Shown here in pieces: positions 23,955 through 34,034 of a DNA stretch of 64,000 bases. The notes under the pieces were generated by a model that saw nothing but the letters and a program-made list of their open reading frames with translations, was not told where the DNA came from and searched no databases. The first letter of the stretch is position 1; every line of letters begins with the position of its first letter. A program made the position numbers and the translations under genes. Where the stretch lies: positions 39,722,501 through 39,786,500 of the forward strand of contig CM032117.1 in the NCBI GenBank assembly GCA_018894105.1. Reading direction: 5' to 3'. Origin of the DNA: Jacaranda mimosifolia. Its lineage: Eukaryota; Streptophyta; Magnoliopsida; Lamiales; Bignoniaceae.

Positions 23955-24368
23955 TGGAAGAAGAAAGGATCCGCAAATGTAAAGGATGTGTTTTTTCCCT
24001 TTAGGATGAACCTGAGGTTGCAAGTGTGTGGCTGCCAAACAGTGATGCTCCCGCCTTGCTATGGCACGTGCATTTGGTGATTTCAGGATAAACCTCAAGG
24101 AAAGATGATCTTCCTGGTCCGAATGGATTGAACCGTTCTGGCGCGGTTGGAACAGCTAATAAGGTACTCAGACAAGGAAATGATGAGGCTTCTGAAGCTA
24201 ATAACAAGGATGAAGCCTCAGATAGTGAACAAATGAATACTAAATTTGGAGGAGAGTGGTATGCTCTTGAAGGCGTATCCCCGTGTAAACACAATGCTGA
24301 TCATGCCAAGGTTTGTGGCCGAGAAAGAAGAAATAAAAGCTGCAAGAGAGATGAAGGCCAAGAAATGA
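23955..24368 (+). pseudogene. PP2C exon 4 and C-terminus joined by an internal deletion
   Basis: Exon 4 reads EEERIRKCKGCVFSL, a TAG in place of the usual Gln, then DEPEVASVWLPNSDAP. A one-base loss follows before the block MARAFGDF. Directly after, near 24086, the sequence jumps to a different part of the protein: PNGLNRSGAVGTANKVLR, a Ser/Asp/Glu-rich linker, GGEWYALEGV, and after a frameshift VNTMLIMPRFVAEKEE ending at a TGA (24366-24368). The segment with the late catalytic motifs (the Asp-Gly of ATDG and the Asp-Asp near the end of the domain) is missing. Confidence 0.75.
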
Positions 24369-25289
24369 GGGCCAAAGTAGTATCTGCTTTGGGTATGTTT
24401 TTGCATCTTGTTTCTATTTACTAAATCACATGTTTCCTCTTTATTGTGGACCGGCGAGATGGGCTCGACTAATATTAGTGTGTCTGGGAATCATTTCCTT
24501 TTCAAGTCATCTCGATGGGACTCTTTTTGTTTTCCACGCATTTATTGCAAAAAATATCTTCTGAAAAATTATAGTAGTGTTTGGATATATTTTTTGTTTG
24601 ATTTAATTATGTGTTTATTGTGTGTTTTGAGAGAATGAATGTTGAAAGAATTGTGGAAGAATGTGAAATGAATGTTGGAGAATGTGATTGATGTTTGGTT
24701 ATATTTTTGGGAATAGTTAAAAAATGGGTTTTGAGAGTTTTGATATGTTTGGTTGTGTTTTATAGGAGACATTTTATACTGTAGATGTCAAATCATTGCT
24801 TTTATGTTGGAGTTCAGGCGTGAAATTGGATATTAAAGAATATTTTTAATTGTAAAGATAATAATAATAAAATATGTTGTGTATATATGTATATATGTAG
24901 TAAATAGATATGATTGTGTTGTAAGTTTGTAATAATAATAATTTGTTTATGTGTTGGGCTATATAATTCTTTACACTAATTAGGCATGATGATTCTCTAG
25001 CTATTAGGATAGTGTTTGGAAATGTTAGAAAAGATAGGAGGTTAAGAAGGCTTCAGGATCTAGACAGGCAGTTTATTGTAGATCTAGGTTTGCGCTTTTG
25101 TGTTGCTCGCTGAAGCCATGGATGGCGTTTAGGGTGTTGTTGTGGCCTAACTAGATTTATAATTAAAGTTGATAGTTTTGGATCCCTAGTAAAACACCAC
25201 CTACATGGTTGATTATTCCTAAACGGCCGCCTCTTATGGATGGCCTTAACTCCTTGACTTTCCAACACTTTCCCGATCCTTCCTCTGAA
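24369..25289. other. AT-rich spacer before the viral fragment
   Basis: No gene recognised. 24570-25040 is AT-rich with TAGTGTTTGGATATA and, at the far end, TAGTGTTTGGAAATG as short direct repeats, possibly an old MITE. 25050-25289 is less AT-rich and runs into the viral primer site; it may be viral leader. Confidence 0.4.
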
Positions 25290-25302
25290 TGGTATTAGAG
25301 CC
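25290..25302 (+). promoter_or_regulatory. tRNA-Met primer-binding site of the viral fragment
   Basis: TGGTATTAGAGCC differs by one C-to-T change from the TGGTATCAGAGCC consensus used by Caulimoviridae to prime minus-strand DNA. It lies about 40 bases upstream of the first ORF. Confidence 0.7.
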
Positions 25303-25328
25303 ATGGTGCTTGAGAAGTGTATAGTTTT

Positions 25329-26429
25329 ATGGAAGTCCAACACATATTTAGTCCTATGAATATAATAAGGAGAAAAGATACTGTTAAAAACAGTATTAGT
25401 GAAGAATATGATATTTCTCATAATATTGATTTGCTTAATAGATGGACAATTCCTAGAGTTAAACCTAAGGTTATCTACCGATTAGGTACTTCTGAAAAAC
25501 TTGGCTTAAAGCAGGTAGTAAAAACTACTGAGGAATCTATTATATTAGATGGAGATGAGAAAACTATAAAATTATTAAGTAAATATCATATAAACTATTA
25601 CAAAGAAAATTATAGGTTTATTCATATTGGTCTTGTGCAAATTGCATTTAAACCTTTAATTTTAGAAAATCTGCCTGAAAGTTTTATAGCCGCATTAAGA
25701 GATGCTCGTAATCTTAATTGGAAAAGATCTTTAATGGGTATTATGCAATCCAATTTAGCTTATGGTCCTGTTTATTTTAATGTTTATCCTAATTTACAGT
25801 TATTTTTTACTAATGCTAATATACTTGATGCTCTTACTTTAGATGTTAAAACTCATGGTTATACTTACATTCCCCAGACAGAAGTTATATTTATTTGTTA
25901 TCGAATTTATTTTAAACCACTTCACACACTAAATCCACATTGTAAAAAGGTTAATAAACCTAATAATGAAACAATTTTAATAGAAACTAATTTTAGTAAA
26001 TCTAATATTACTACAAAAAGAGCTATAAAATGGAATGAAATAATCTTCCCAGAAAATTGGATAATAGAAAGAGTTGTTCCTCCACAACCTATAGTAAATC
26101 CAAATGTTACAAATATAATACAAACCCCTGGCGGTACTGTTCAAATACAATTTGAAGAAAATATAAGACTAATAAGATCTTCTTTCAAATCTAAAATACC
26201 TAGATCTCTTTCAAATACAACTTTATATTCTCATATTTCACCTTTTGATGATGTTGGATTCCCTTCTAGGGCTTCTACTTCTCAAATTAGAGAAATTTCT
26301 TCAAATGAATTTGAAATTCAACAAAATAAAGTGAATGAATTAAGAATTCCAAAAGATAATATTGTTAAAGGAATATATAATACTCAAGAATCGAAAATAA
26401 TCGAGTCTGAAATGAATTTTTCTATTTAA
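25329..26429 (+). pseudogene. Caulimovirid movement-protein-like ORF
   Basis: A 366-codon open frame. I chose the ATG at 25329 because it follows the primer site; the frame is also open a few codons further upstream. The segment IHIGLVQIAFKPL and the later WNEIIFPENWIIERV resemble the 30K-superfamily movement proteins of Caulimoviridae, which enlarge plasmodesmata for cell-to-cell spread. Residue positions are about 95-110 and 238-252. The C-terminal third is Ser/Ile-rich and unassigned. This is the only long intact frame of the fragment and ends with a TAA at 26427-26429, after which homologous sequence seems to continue, so the end may be premature. Confidence 0.7.
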
Positions 26430-26447
26430 TGGATCTTACATAAAAAA

Positions 26448-26878
26448 TTGATTTTAAGTCTGGATCTCCTGCCAGGCAAATTATTAGGAAAGAATTTGAT
26501 TTACCTAGATGGGAACCCTTTAAAAAATGATTTTTTGAAAATTTCACACCAAAAGACAAGAAAAAATCCCAAGATGAATTTTATTCTTTTGCCTCGAAAG
26601 AAAACAAAATTATTCCTTTTGTTCCATGGTTTATAACTAATTATGTTGAAAATTATATTTCTATTATGGAGAGAAATTATAGATTGAGTGGTGGACAAGT
26701 TTTAAAAGCTATCTACCCGCCTCAACAACCTTTTCAGATTGACATTAATGATAAAATGATTTACTTCTCTACATTTCAGAAACTCTTTGAGAATGAAACT
26801 CTTCAAGTAAGTACAACCCAAATTAATAATTTAATTAAACAGCAAAATTATGCTAATATATATATCTTAATGTGTTAG
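26448..26878 (+). pseudogene. Viral linker region between movement and coat proteins
   Basis: Two short frames (26448-26636 and 26666-26878) in different phases. The second, with NYRLSGGQVLKAIYPPQQP and a helical tail, runs into the next ORF by overlap near 26872. The position between movement and coat regions suggests one continuous polyprotein broken by frameshifts. No enzymatic motif is seen. Confidence 0.5.
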
Positions 26879-27792
26879 GAGAACAAATTTCATCTCTTCA
26901 TAATAGAGTTGAAGGATTACATTCTTTAGTAAATCAAGTAAAAAATTTAATAAGTATTGCTAGACATAATCAAGGTCAACCTCAAGAAGTCATAGCTACC
27001 CCAAGTATACAACCCCCTCATGAAATTCATAACTCTAGATTGAAATATATTAATGAATTAGAAAAATTACTTGACAATAAATTCAAAGGAATGAAAACCA
27101 ATACTCTTAATAAAGAATTTGAAGAAGGCATCAGTAATACTGATAATTATAAAAGATATATTCAAGATGAAATTAATAAAATTGAAACGTATGCTAATAA
27201 ACCTACTATGAGTATGTATTATTATCCTAGACCTACTCCTCAAGATGTCCTTCATGAAGAACAAGAATTTATTATAAATAATAGTTATAGTGGAAAAAAT
27301 ATTTATGAATGGAATCTTGATGGTTATATTGAAAGACAAATTTATAATCTTGTTCATAGAATGCTTATGTATAGCACAATTTCAAAAAATAATGGCAATA
27401 GTGATAAAGTTGTTGCTAATATGATTGTTGCAGGCTTTACTGGCCAATTAAAATGTTGGTGGGATAATTATCTTACTGCTTCTAATAGATCTAAACTTTT
27501 AAATACAATTAAAAATAAATCAGGACATATTGTTGAAAATGTTGTTTATACTCTTGTTGTTAATATTATAGAACATTTTACTGGAAGATGGTATGATAAT
27601 AGTGAAAATATCAGAACTTTGCTTAATGGTTTAAAATGTCCTACTCTCACATCATTTAAGTGGTATAAAGATACACTTTTGTCAAGAGTCATGGAACTCC
27701 CTGAATCTAATAGTCCTCACTTGAAGTCTAAATTTATAGATGAGTTACCTTCTTTATTTACTGAAAGAGTAAGAAAAAATCTTAGAAAATGA
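26872..27792 (+). pseudogene. Caulimovirid coat-protein-like ORF
   Basis: 306 codons. The N-terminal 35 residues look like a coiled coil (LGEQISSLHNRVEGLHSLV). The central segment (about 135-230) with NIYEWNLDG, GFTGQLKCWWDNYLT and later GLKCPTLTSFKWYKD resembles the coat-protein core of caulimovirids and of Gag. A stop at 27790-27792 cuts it. The sequence then continues in other frames (CIQEGLSLCNEIK) towards the zinc knuckle at 28094. It would form the capsid. Confidence 0.65.
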
Positions 27793-28093
27793 GGTACTCA
27801 TATTGAATATGATAGTTATACTTATGGAAAACTTATAGGTACATGTATACAAGAAGGTTTATCTTTGTGTAATGAAATTAAATTAAATCAACAAATTAAG
27901 CGCACAATATTACAGAAAAAAGACAATTAGATCAATTTTGTGGTCAATTTGGTATGGAACAAGCATCCACTAGTAAGCCTAATAGGCAGAAAAAAGAAGA
28001 TAAAATATATAGAAAATCTTCTAATAGAAGAAAACAGAAGAGAAGAGAAGAGAAAAAAGAAAGAAAGAAAGAATAGAAAAGAAAAATAGAGCC

Positions 28094-28719
28094 TGTTTTA
28101 AATGTGGTAAAATAGGTCATTATGTAGATAAATGTAAAATGAAGAAAAAAATAAATAATCTTAATATTGATGATGAATTAAAAGACACTCTTTCTAAATT
28201 ACTCTTAAATTCTGAATCAGAAGATATTTCTAGTGATGATAGTTTAGAAAATAATTCTAAAAAATCTTCATCATCTGAAGAATTAAAGGCATTAGAAAAT
28301 GAGAATTATATTTCTGAAGAAGAATGTTGTGATTCATGTCAACAAGGAAATCATTGTTCTAACAAGATAGTGATAATGAAGAATTATATAAAATTCTTGC
28401 TCAATTCAATGATTTAAATATTAATATTTTAAATAGTGAAAATATAATGGAACTTTTAAAATTCATAAAAGATCCAGAAATTATATCTAAAATTATAGAT
28501 CAAATTGAAAATACCCCTAGTACTTCTTGTAATAATTATGATAAAAATCAAGAAACTTATACTTCTCCTGAACCTTATACTATGGCTAAGGTTCAAAGAC
28601 TTTTAAAACAAAGACAAAAAATTAAAACGCATACTACAATTCAGGATTTGACTATTGAAATTAATAATTTGAACTTAAACAAGAAAATAAATCTCTTGAT
28701 GAAAGAATTTCTATTTTAG
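28094..28719 (+). pseudogene. Zinc knuckle and acidic tail of viral coat protein
   Basis: The motif CFKCGKIGHYVDKC (28094-28135) is a perfect C-x2-C-x4-H-x4-C zinc knuckle preceded by a very basic Lys/Arg stretch (28020-28080), as in caulimovirid coat proteins. It is followed by an acidic, Ser-rich region (28139-28417) and a further helical part (28447-28719) in another frame. Confidence 0.75.
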
Positions 28720-28736
28720 AAAATAATAATGAAATT

Positions 28737-29075
28737 ATGACTTTTCATGATAAAAGTTTTGATGAAATAATAAGATTTAATGATGATAACTTTCTTCATA
28801 CTCTTGAAATGATTACATCTCAAAAGTGGTTTATAAAAATCAATTTACTTATTGATAATAGATTTCAAAAAGAATTAACTGTTTTAGTGGACAGTGGAGC
28901 AGATTTAAATTGCATTCAGGAAGGAATTATTCCTACAAGGTATTTTCATAAAACTACTCATTCTCTTAGTTCTGCTAATGGTAAAAAACTAGATATTCAG
29001 TATAAATTACCTAGAGCTTATATTTGCAAAAATAATACTTGTATTCCTACATGCTTTTTACTTGTAAAAAATATT
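28737..29075 (+). pseudogene. Viral aspartic protease, truncated
   Basis: About 113 codons with LVDSGADLNCIQEG; the catalytic Asp of D-S-G is codon 52 (28890-28892). SSANGKKLDIQYKL matches the flap-side region of retropepsin-like proteases of Caulimoviridae. Viral similarity stops at about 29075, where an ATT-rich simple repeat begins. The reverse transcriptase and RNase H that should follow are missing. The protease would cut the polyprotein. Confidence 0.7.
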
Positions 29076-29135
29076 ATTGTTATTAATGTTATTGTTATTA
29101 TTATTACTATTAATAATAATATCAATATAAGATTG
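29072..29135. repeat. ATT-type simple repeat at the viral truncation point
   Basis: A run of ATTATT/GTTATT and AATAATAAT units. It marks the boundary between viral sequence and the following transposon cluster. Confidence 0.75.
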
Positions 29136-29499
29136 TATATTATGTTTGAGTGTGTTGGATTAAAAAGGAAGTCGTATTTGTATAGTATATGAAACATGTT
29201 TTATGCCAGAAGACAGAAAACAAAAAATGAAAACAAACACTAGGTGCTAGATGCAGTTGTGGAAATAAAAAATAAGGATACGAGGACAACAACATTAGCA
29301 AATATCTTAGTAAAATATAGAGCATAACAATATGTTTGTTCACATAGAACAAGTACAGCTCCACTAACAATTTACGATTGATGGCCCAAAAAGTTCGAAA
29401 CACAAAGACATGCGAAATGAAAATAAAGTAGCATTCGTCCATATCGCATGCAGAATTAAAAGATAGGAGTTTCTAACAATGTTATGTATGTCTACAAAT

Positions 29500-30188
29500 G
29501 GTACATAACATATCAATGAAGATATCATGATATCGGGGGGGAGGGTGTGCACTCTGAGGTAGAGCCATCATGTATCCATGATATTGTGGAACCTACCACA
29601 TGTCCTAGGTGCCAGTAGGGTGTGCTGATGCATCTCCTATTGTCCCACCATCAGATAGGTCAGCTGCACGACCGTCGGTAAATATGTACCATAGCGGGAG
29701 GTAGAGGGGCTCTCCAAATACACGAAAATAGCTCTGCTTGATAGTCTCCTAAGCAAGGTACATTACAATTTTCAATGTGTGATGTGGGCTGTGTATATAT
29801 GTATCGTTTATTATCTTGAATGAAAAAAATGGTAAATTTAACTTACACTCCCAACATACGCCCAGTACTGTGTGTCAACATGCACTATCGTGGTGTTAGC
29901 ATTGTACTGCACCCCAGGTATAGTCATGTACTCCACAAATGCATAGTATCGACCACGCAGCTGTTGAATCTTCATCTTAACTTCATCAACTGTCCTCACC
30001 CTCTCGAACGTCCTAGACAGACATCGTGCAATGTGGGAGCACTCATCTATGAGGTCCTCCATATTAGAGATGTCGCAAGAGGGCACAACATTCATCAAGT
30101 AAGTGATTAGGACAGCCTCCTTATGAGGCCTCCAGGCGATCGTGAAATATATCATGAATGGGCACATTATGAGTCCTTGGTGTCCCAT
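29500..30188 (-). pseudogene. Myb/SANT-like protein gene remnant (third copy)
   Basis: The open part (30188-29838, 116 codons) contains EDLIDECSHIARCLSRTFER, EVKMKIQQLRGRYYAFVEYM and VDTQYWAYVGS, the helices and spacing of the plant Myb/SANT-like DNA-binding family (Myb_DNA-bind_3) found as Harbinger ORF1. After a likely intron, further coding-like pieces appear: YFRVFGEPLYLPLWYIF (about 29740-29690) and YHGYMMALPQSAHPPP (about 29580-29530), in broken frames. In Harbinger biology this protein brings transposase to the nucleus and the element ends. Confidence 0.55.
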
Positions 30189-30860
30189 TGGATAATCCTG
30201 GCATAGTCTATGGTCATAATGTTAATATTGTGATACATGTAAAGATGTCAACAAATAAAATTAAAATCAAACGTGGTATGTCCATTCATTATGTACAATA
30301 ATCATTACCAACACCAAATAGAATTCTGTAGTACATAAAGTCATTTAGTGTACAATCAATACGATACATAATAATAATACATGCAGAATACAGCAAAATC
30401 AAGATGATGTAGGTGGTTGGTCCGATGTGCAACCCATACTAACTTGTCTCATGCGAGGCGAGCCACATTATCTCAATATTCTCGTGCCTATTCGTTGAAT
30501 AATGTTAGACCACGACATGACAGGGCTAACCCCCAAACCCCTATCAATGCCGCCATTTGTGTCAACAGCATATCTGCTCTAACTCGAGTTGAACAAGAAC
30601 GTGGGATGTTGGGCCTAGATGACCCTTGCAAGCACAAAGAGCTGCACGATGTGCTTGAACCTGATGCCATGCCATGGCATTCCTACTGTCCCAACAAAAG
30701 ATCATCACGTCTGTCGTGATGGCCCTGGAGATTGCCAATTCGTTGTGGTATGTCACGTGGCGTAAAGATCTCATATAGGAGGCCGTATCTAGTCTCTGCA
30801 TACAGCCAATAACATTCAGCAAGTCGGTAGCTTTGTACACACATGAAAGAAAAAAATGGC
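30189..30860 (-). other. Spacer between two Myb/SANT-like remnants
   Basis: Several 60-100 codon open stretches on both strands, none with a domain I recognise. It may contain decayed coding sequence linking the two neighbouring remnants, since all read on the - strand. Confidence 0.35.
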
Positions 30861-31247
30861 TTATGGAACACATATAAGCGTACAACACCATAACCTAAAG
30901 ATGGCAGTGCACACTATTCTCATCGCTTGGAGCTTCGGTCGCATAATAGTAGGCACGAAAATGTCACCGGTTGATAGCTCGTAGAATATGTCAGGATTTT
31001 TGACGATCACCGGCACAAAAATGTCATAGCGCTCCTTAAGCTCATTAAATTTCTCCCTTATAAATTCACTTGTGTATGGATGCTGTAAATGCCGGCTAAG
31101 TTTGGCAGCTATGTTGGGCATGCATATCTGAACGTATCGTTTATCCGTCAGGGAGTTAATTGTGTTAGTATCAAGCAACATATGCATGAAGTGCTCCTCC
31201 ATTTCGAGGCCCCATACATCTACAACGTCGTTGCTAGCACCGTCCAC
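30861..31247 (-). pseudogene. Myb/SANT-like protein gene remnant (second copy)
   Basis: 128 codons from an ATG at 31247. VWGLEMEEHFMHMLLD is a typical start of a Myb/SANT-like helix. IAAKLSRHLQHPYTSEFIRE then KFNELKERYDIFVPVI follow as the second and third helices. It lacks the usual aromatic continuation. Its place downstream of the transposase on the same strand fits a Harbinger partner gene or a Harbinger-derived host copy. Confidence 0.5.
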
Positions 31248-31671
31248 TGATGCACCCTAACTCATACCTACGTGTTTTGAGGATTGTATGCAGTAGAAAT
31301 GAAAATATAACAAAATAAAATATATAATAGATTTGCTCGTGTTACAAATAGTACGATAAGGCAATATTAAGTGCTAGGAGGGTACATGAACCTAGCAGTT
31401 TCAACCTAGAGTACAGTCAAACATATAATATCTTAAATAAGTTTGCTAGTAGGAGCAGCAAGACAAGCAACAAGATACAAAAATAGCAACCACATAAGGA
31501 CAATAGCAATATAGGGTCCGTAGGATGTGCTATATGCAGTGGTGTGGGCTGATCAGTGCGCACAGAGCTATGCTCATCGTAAGGAGGGCCACCCGGCTAT
31601 GCAACCCCAGAAGAACCACCTATGGATGTAGAAGTGCTATAAGTACTATGCGATGAGGCATCGCCGAATGG
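31248..31671. other. Spacer, nothing recognised
   Basis: About 420 bases of AT-rich sequence without a coding stretch that I can support on either strand. Confidence 0.4.
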
Positions 31672-31857
31672 TCAACGATGCCTATACATACCTGTTGTAT
31701 CGGTACCTCCAATTTCTGCCCATATGAAGTTGTGTAGGTGCTCAACACCAACTAGGCATATGAAAAAATACCGTTGGTAGCTCCTCTCTGTCCTGTCCAT
31801 AAGGACTCGCATGGGGCCTGCACCACATGCGCACATAGCAAGATTGAACCTATTCAT
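31672..31857 (-). pseudogene. GRF-type zinc finger-like remnant
   Basis: 61 codons with CACGAGPMRVLM, RTERSYQRYFFIC and HNFIWAEI. The pattern C-x-C-G-x-G-P, then R-T, then R-Y-F-x-C, then F-x-W-A/E resembles the GRF zinc finger (three Cys and one His or Cys binding zinc; a nucleic-acid contact module common in plant transposon-associated proteins). The last ligand position is uncertain. It stands alone between the transposase and the second Myb/SANT-like remnant. Confidence 0.45.
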
Positions 31858-32099
31858 CCCTTAGCAAAATCATACCACACATCTCATTACATACATTACA
31901 GAACAATAATGTGTTTATGTTATAGTGCGACAAGAAAGACAAAGATAATGCACATGTGACACAAAATTGAACATACTGATATTCAATCATTGAGTATTAT
32001 AACGTGGCAACAGAAAATAGCAGTACAAAATATTAACTGATGAAACGAAGTTCAAAAACAGGACAGGTGCAGCAACACACATACTACATGATTTTATGG

Positions 32100-33540
32100 C
32101 ATTAAGAATTCAATCTAAACTCATCAATGTCTCTCGACCTACAGACATTGTGCGAAATTCAAACTGTGCATGTATTTCCTGCTGGCTTGGGTGACCACAG
32201 TGGTAAAAGGTTTCCCAATCGGGTCAAGTTCAGGGTCTGGTGTCGCGAAAATGTTGTCATCCCGACTATACTTATGGATGAAATTACGCAGCGCACAACA
32301 TTCAATGGCAATATCAGTTTGTCGTGCGACCATATAGCTTGGCATACCCCCAAGCTAGAATTGGGAACCACTTCTTAAGAATCCCGAATGTACGTTTTAT
32401 GGTGTTCCTCAGTCGAGTGTGACGATAGTTGAACAGCTCCCTTGGCCCATTATGTATGGGGGCACCATCGAACTATTGCAAGTGGTACCGGGACTGTCTA
32501 TATGGGGGATAAAAAACACATATAATTAATGAAGCTAGCATCAACGAGATAATACTTCCCTAAATGAGAATACGTGAATGTGTTAGTATTGTATAGGCAG
32601 TACTTGAATAATATAAATTTTGTACGACACATAGATACGAATATGTATTGTTATTAGAATTGAGTTGTGATACCTGGTGGGGGAAAAAGAAAGGCAGGGT
32701 CACTTTGGATTGCATTCAACAAGACACGTGCATCATTGACACTCCTCTCCCAACCCGTGTACACATACATAAATATTTGGTCAAATTTGGCTAAGGCGAG
32801 GACATTTTGAGAGACATTTTCTATTCGGGAATGATATACATTCTATCTGTGAACGGGTACACAAGCAGATACCAATGTGCCGCCGATTATCCCCACGGCT
32901 CCTTACGGTTCAAATGTGAGCAGGTTGGGTACAAAAGATTGTTAGATGGGTTGCATAGTAAAAGTTGATCCTTTATGTATTACATACCTGAAAATACAGG
33001 AAAAAGTCAGGATTCGATTGAATCTGATTGGGCACCTCATTAAAATTTAGGGGAGTTATGAGCTCAGGCGCTAACATATTCAGTACCTTAATTACACGAC
33101 GCATATGGTGGTTAACTATCTCCAAAGAATGTTGGAAACGTTCCATGGTATTCCTCTATCTCTTATGCCCGCCAACTGTCAGTATAAACATTGCAACCTC
33201 CTAAGTTGGTGATACTCGACACTGTTGCATTTGAGGTAAAAGCCCACGACTAGTTAATTTATGGACCAATCTCACGAAGGTGGGCTTCGTCATGCACAGG
33301 TTATTGTAGAATCGATCAGGATGGCCATCCATTATCTCACCAATCCAAACTACCCCACGGAACACAGATGTGCTACATGGCATTTTGTGAGTATATAGAT
33401 TAGGCAACAAGACATCTACGATGAATAATAGATCGTCAGCTCTATCGGATACACTATTGCCAGGTGTGCCAGTGATCCTTCGTTGAACTCTAACTTATCA
33501 TCATGTGGTGGCAATAAGCTCGATCCACTAGCCATCTATG
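32100..33540 (-). pseudogene. PIF/Harbinger transposase (DDE_Tnp_4), inactive
   Basis: The N-terminus (33410-33201) shows PCSTSVFRGVVWIGEIMDGHPDRFYNNL, here split as a helix-rich HARBI1-type start, with RLVHKLTSRGLL after it. The core follows in broken frames: GAVGIIGGTL (about 32897-32868), where the family has I-D-G-T-H, so the first catalytic Asp is Gly (codon 32884-32882); SQNVLALAKFDQIFMYVY and GWERSVNDARVLLNA with the second Asp; YYLVDASF with the third acidic position; then FNYRHTRLRNTIKRTFGILK and the C-terminal MPSYMVARQTDIAIECCALR (32345 down). A likely intron lies near 32690. It would cut and paste the element; it cannot now. Confidence 0.8.
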
Positions 33541-34034
33541 TAAAGAGAACAAGCATCACGCAATGTGAAAATTGATAAAGATACAATACGTTAGCATATC
33601 ATACAAATCCATAGAAGATGCGATTATAGGCTACTAAGTTAGGTGACAATAAGGTCGTACATACCAAGCAATAGTAAATGAAACAAACAAGTAAAAATTA
33701 CACAGACAAGCAACATAAGTATTTAACAATAGTGGATCATTGGGGGAATAGGGAAAGTGGCAGTTGGTCTAATTGCCTAGGGACTCAACTCAGAGGCACC
33801 TCTCTCTATCATCCAATTGTAGGAAGAAGGTCCTTATCGTGGCACTCTGAAGAGAATTGATAGCCCTTCCAAACAGGTGGTTTGGTAGGCCATCTATGTG
33901 ACGCAGTGTGTCAACACACTCGAAAATAGAGGATTAGGCTTTAGGCCCAATCCTCTTGAACTTTGCATCCATCATGTCATCTCATTTGTTTAGAGCGTCC
34001 TCCAATCGATCTTGTATGTCTCTTGCGTAGAACT

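Larger units (their letters stand above)
10512..24368 (+). pseudogene. Protein phosphatase 2C pseudogene split by two transposons
   Basis: Remains of a plant PP2C (metal-dependent Ser/Thr phosphatase, PPM family), recognised across five blocks in the right order: exon 1 (10512-10752), exon 2 (22211-23545, interrupted), exon 3 (23625-23742), exon 4 (from 23955) and the C-terminus (to 24368). Intron 1 has grown to 11.5 kb because it contains all of Copia B. Disabling lesions are a frameshift in exon 1, stops in exons 2 and 4, a DGHG metal-site motif changed to DSHG, an internal deletion removing the later catalytic motifs, and a frameshift near the C-terminus. It is a non-processed pseudogene because introns are retained. 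The family call is very secure; the exact subfamily member is not claimed. Confidence 0.88.
25290..29075 (+). mobile_element. Endogenous caulimovirid (pararetrovirus) fragment
   Basis: In order: a tRNA-Met-type primer site, a movement-protein-like ORF, a coiled-coil-bearing linker, a coat-protein-like ORF, a CCHC zinc knuckle, an acidic region and the start of an aspartic protease. This order on one strand fits Caulimoviridae with a large polyprotein (petuvirus- or florendovirus-like). The genus cannot be decided without the reverse transcriptase, which is absent. At least five changes of frame or stops break it, so it is a fossil copy. AT content is higher than in the neighbouring Gypsy elements. 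Confidence 0.8.

Noticed and set aside
24001..24294. 97-codon - strand ORF opposite the PP2C exons
   Set aside because: Shadow of the + strand PP2C pseudogene exons.
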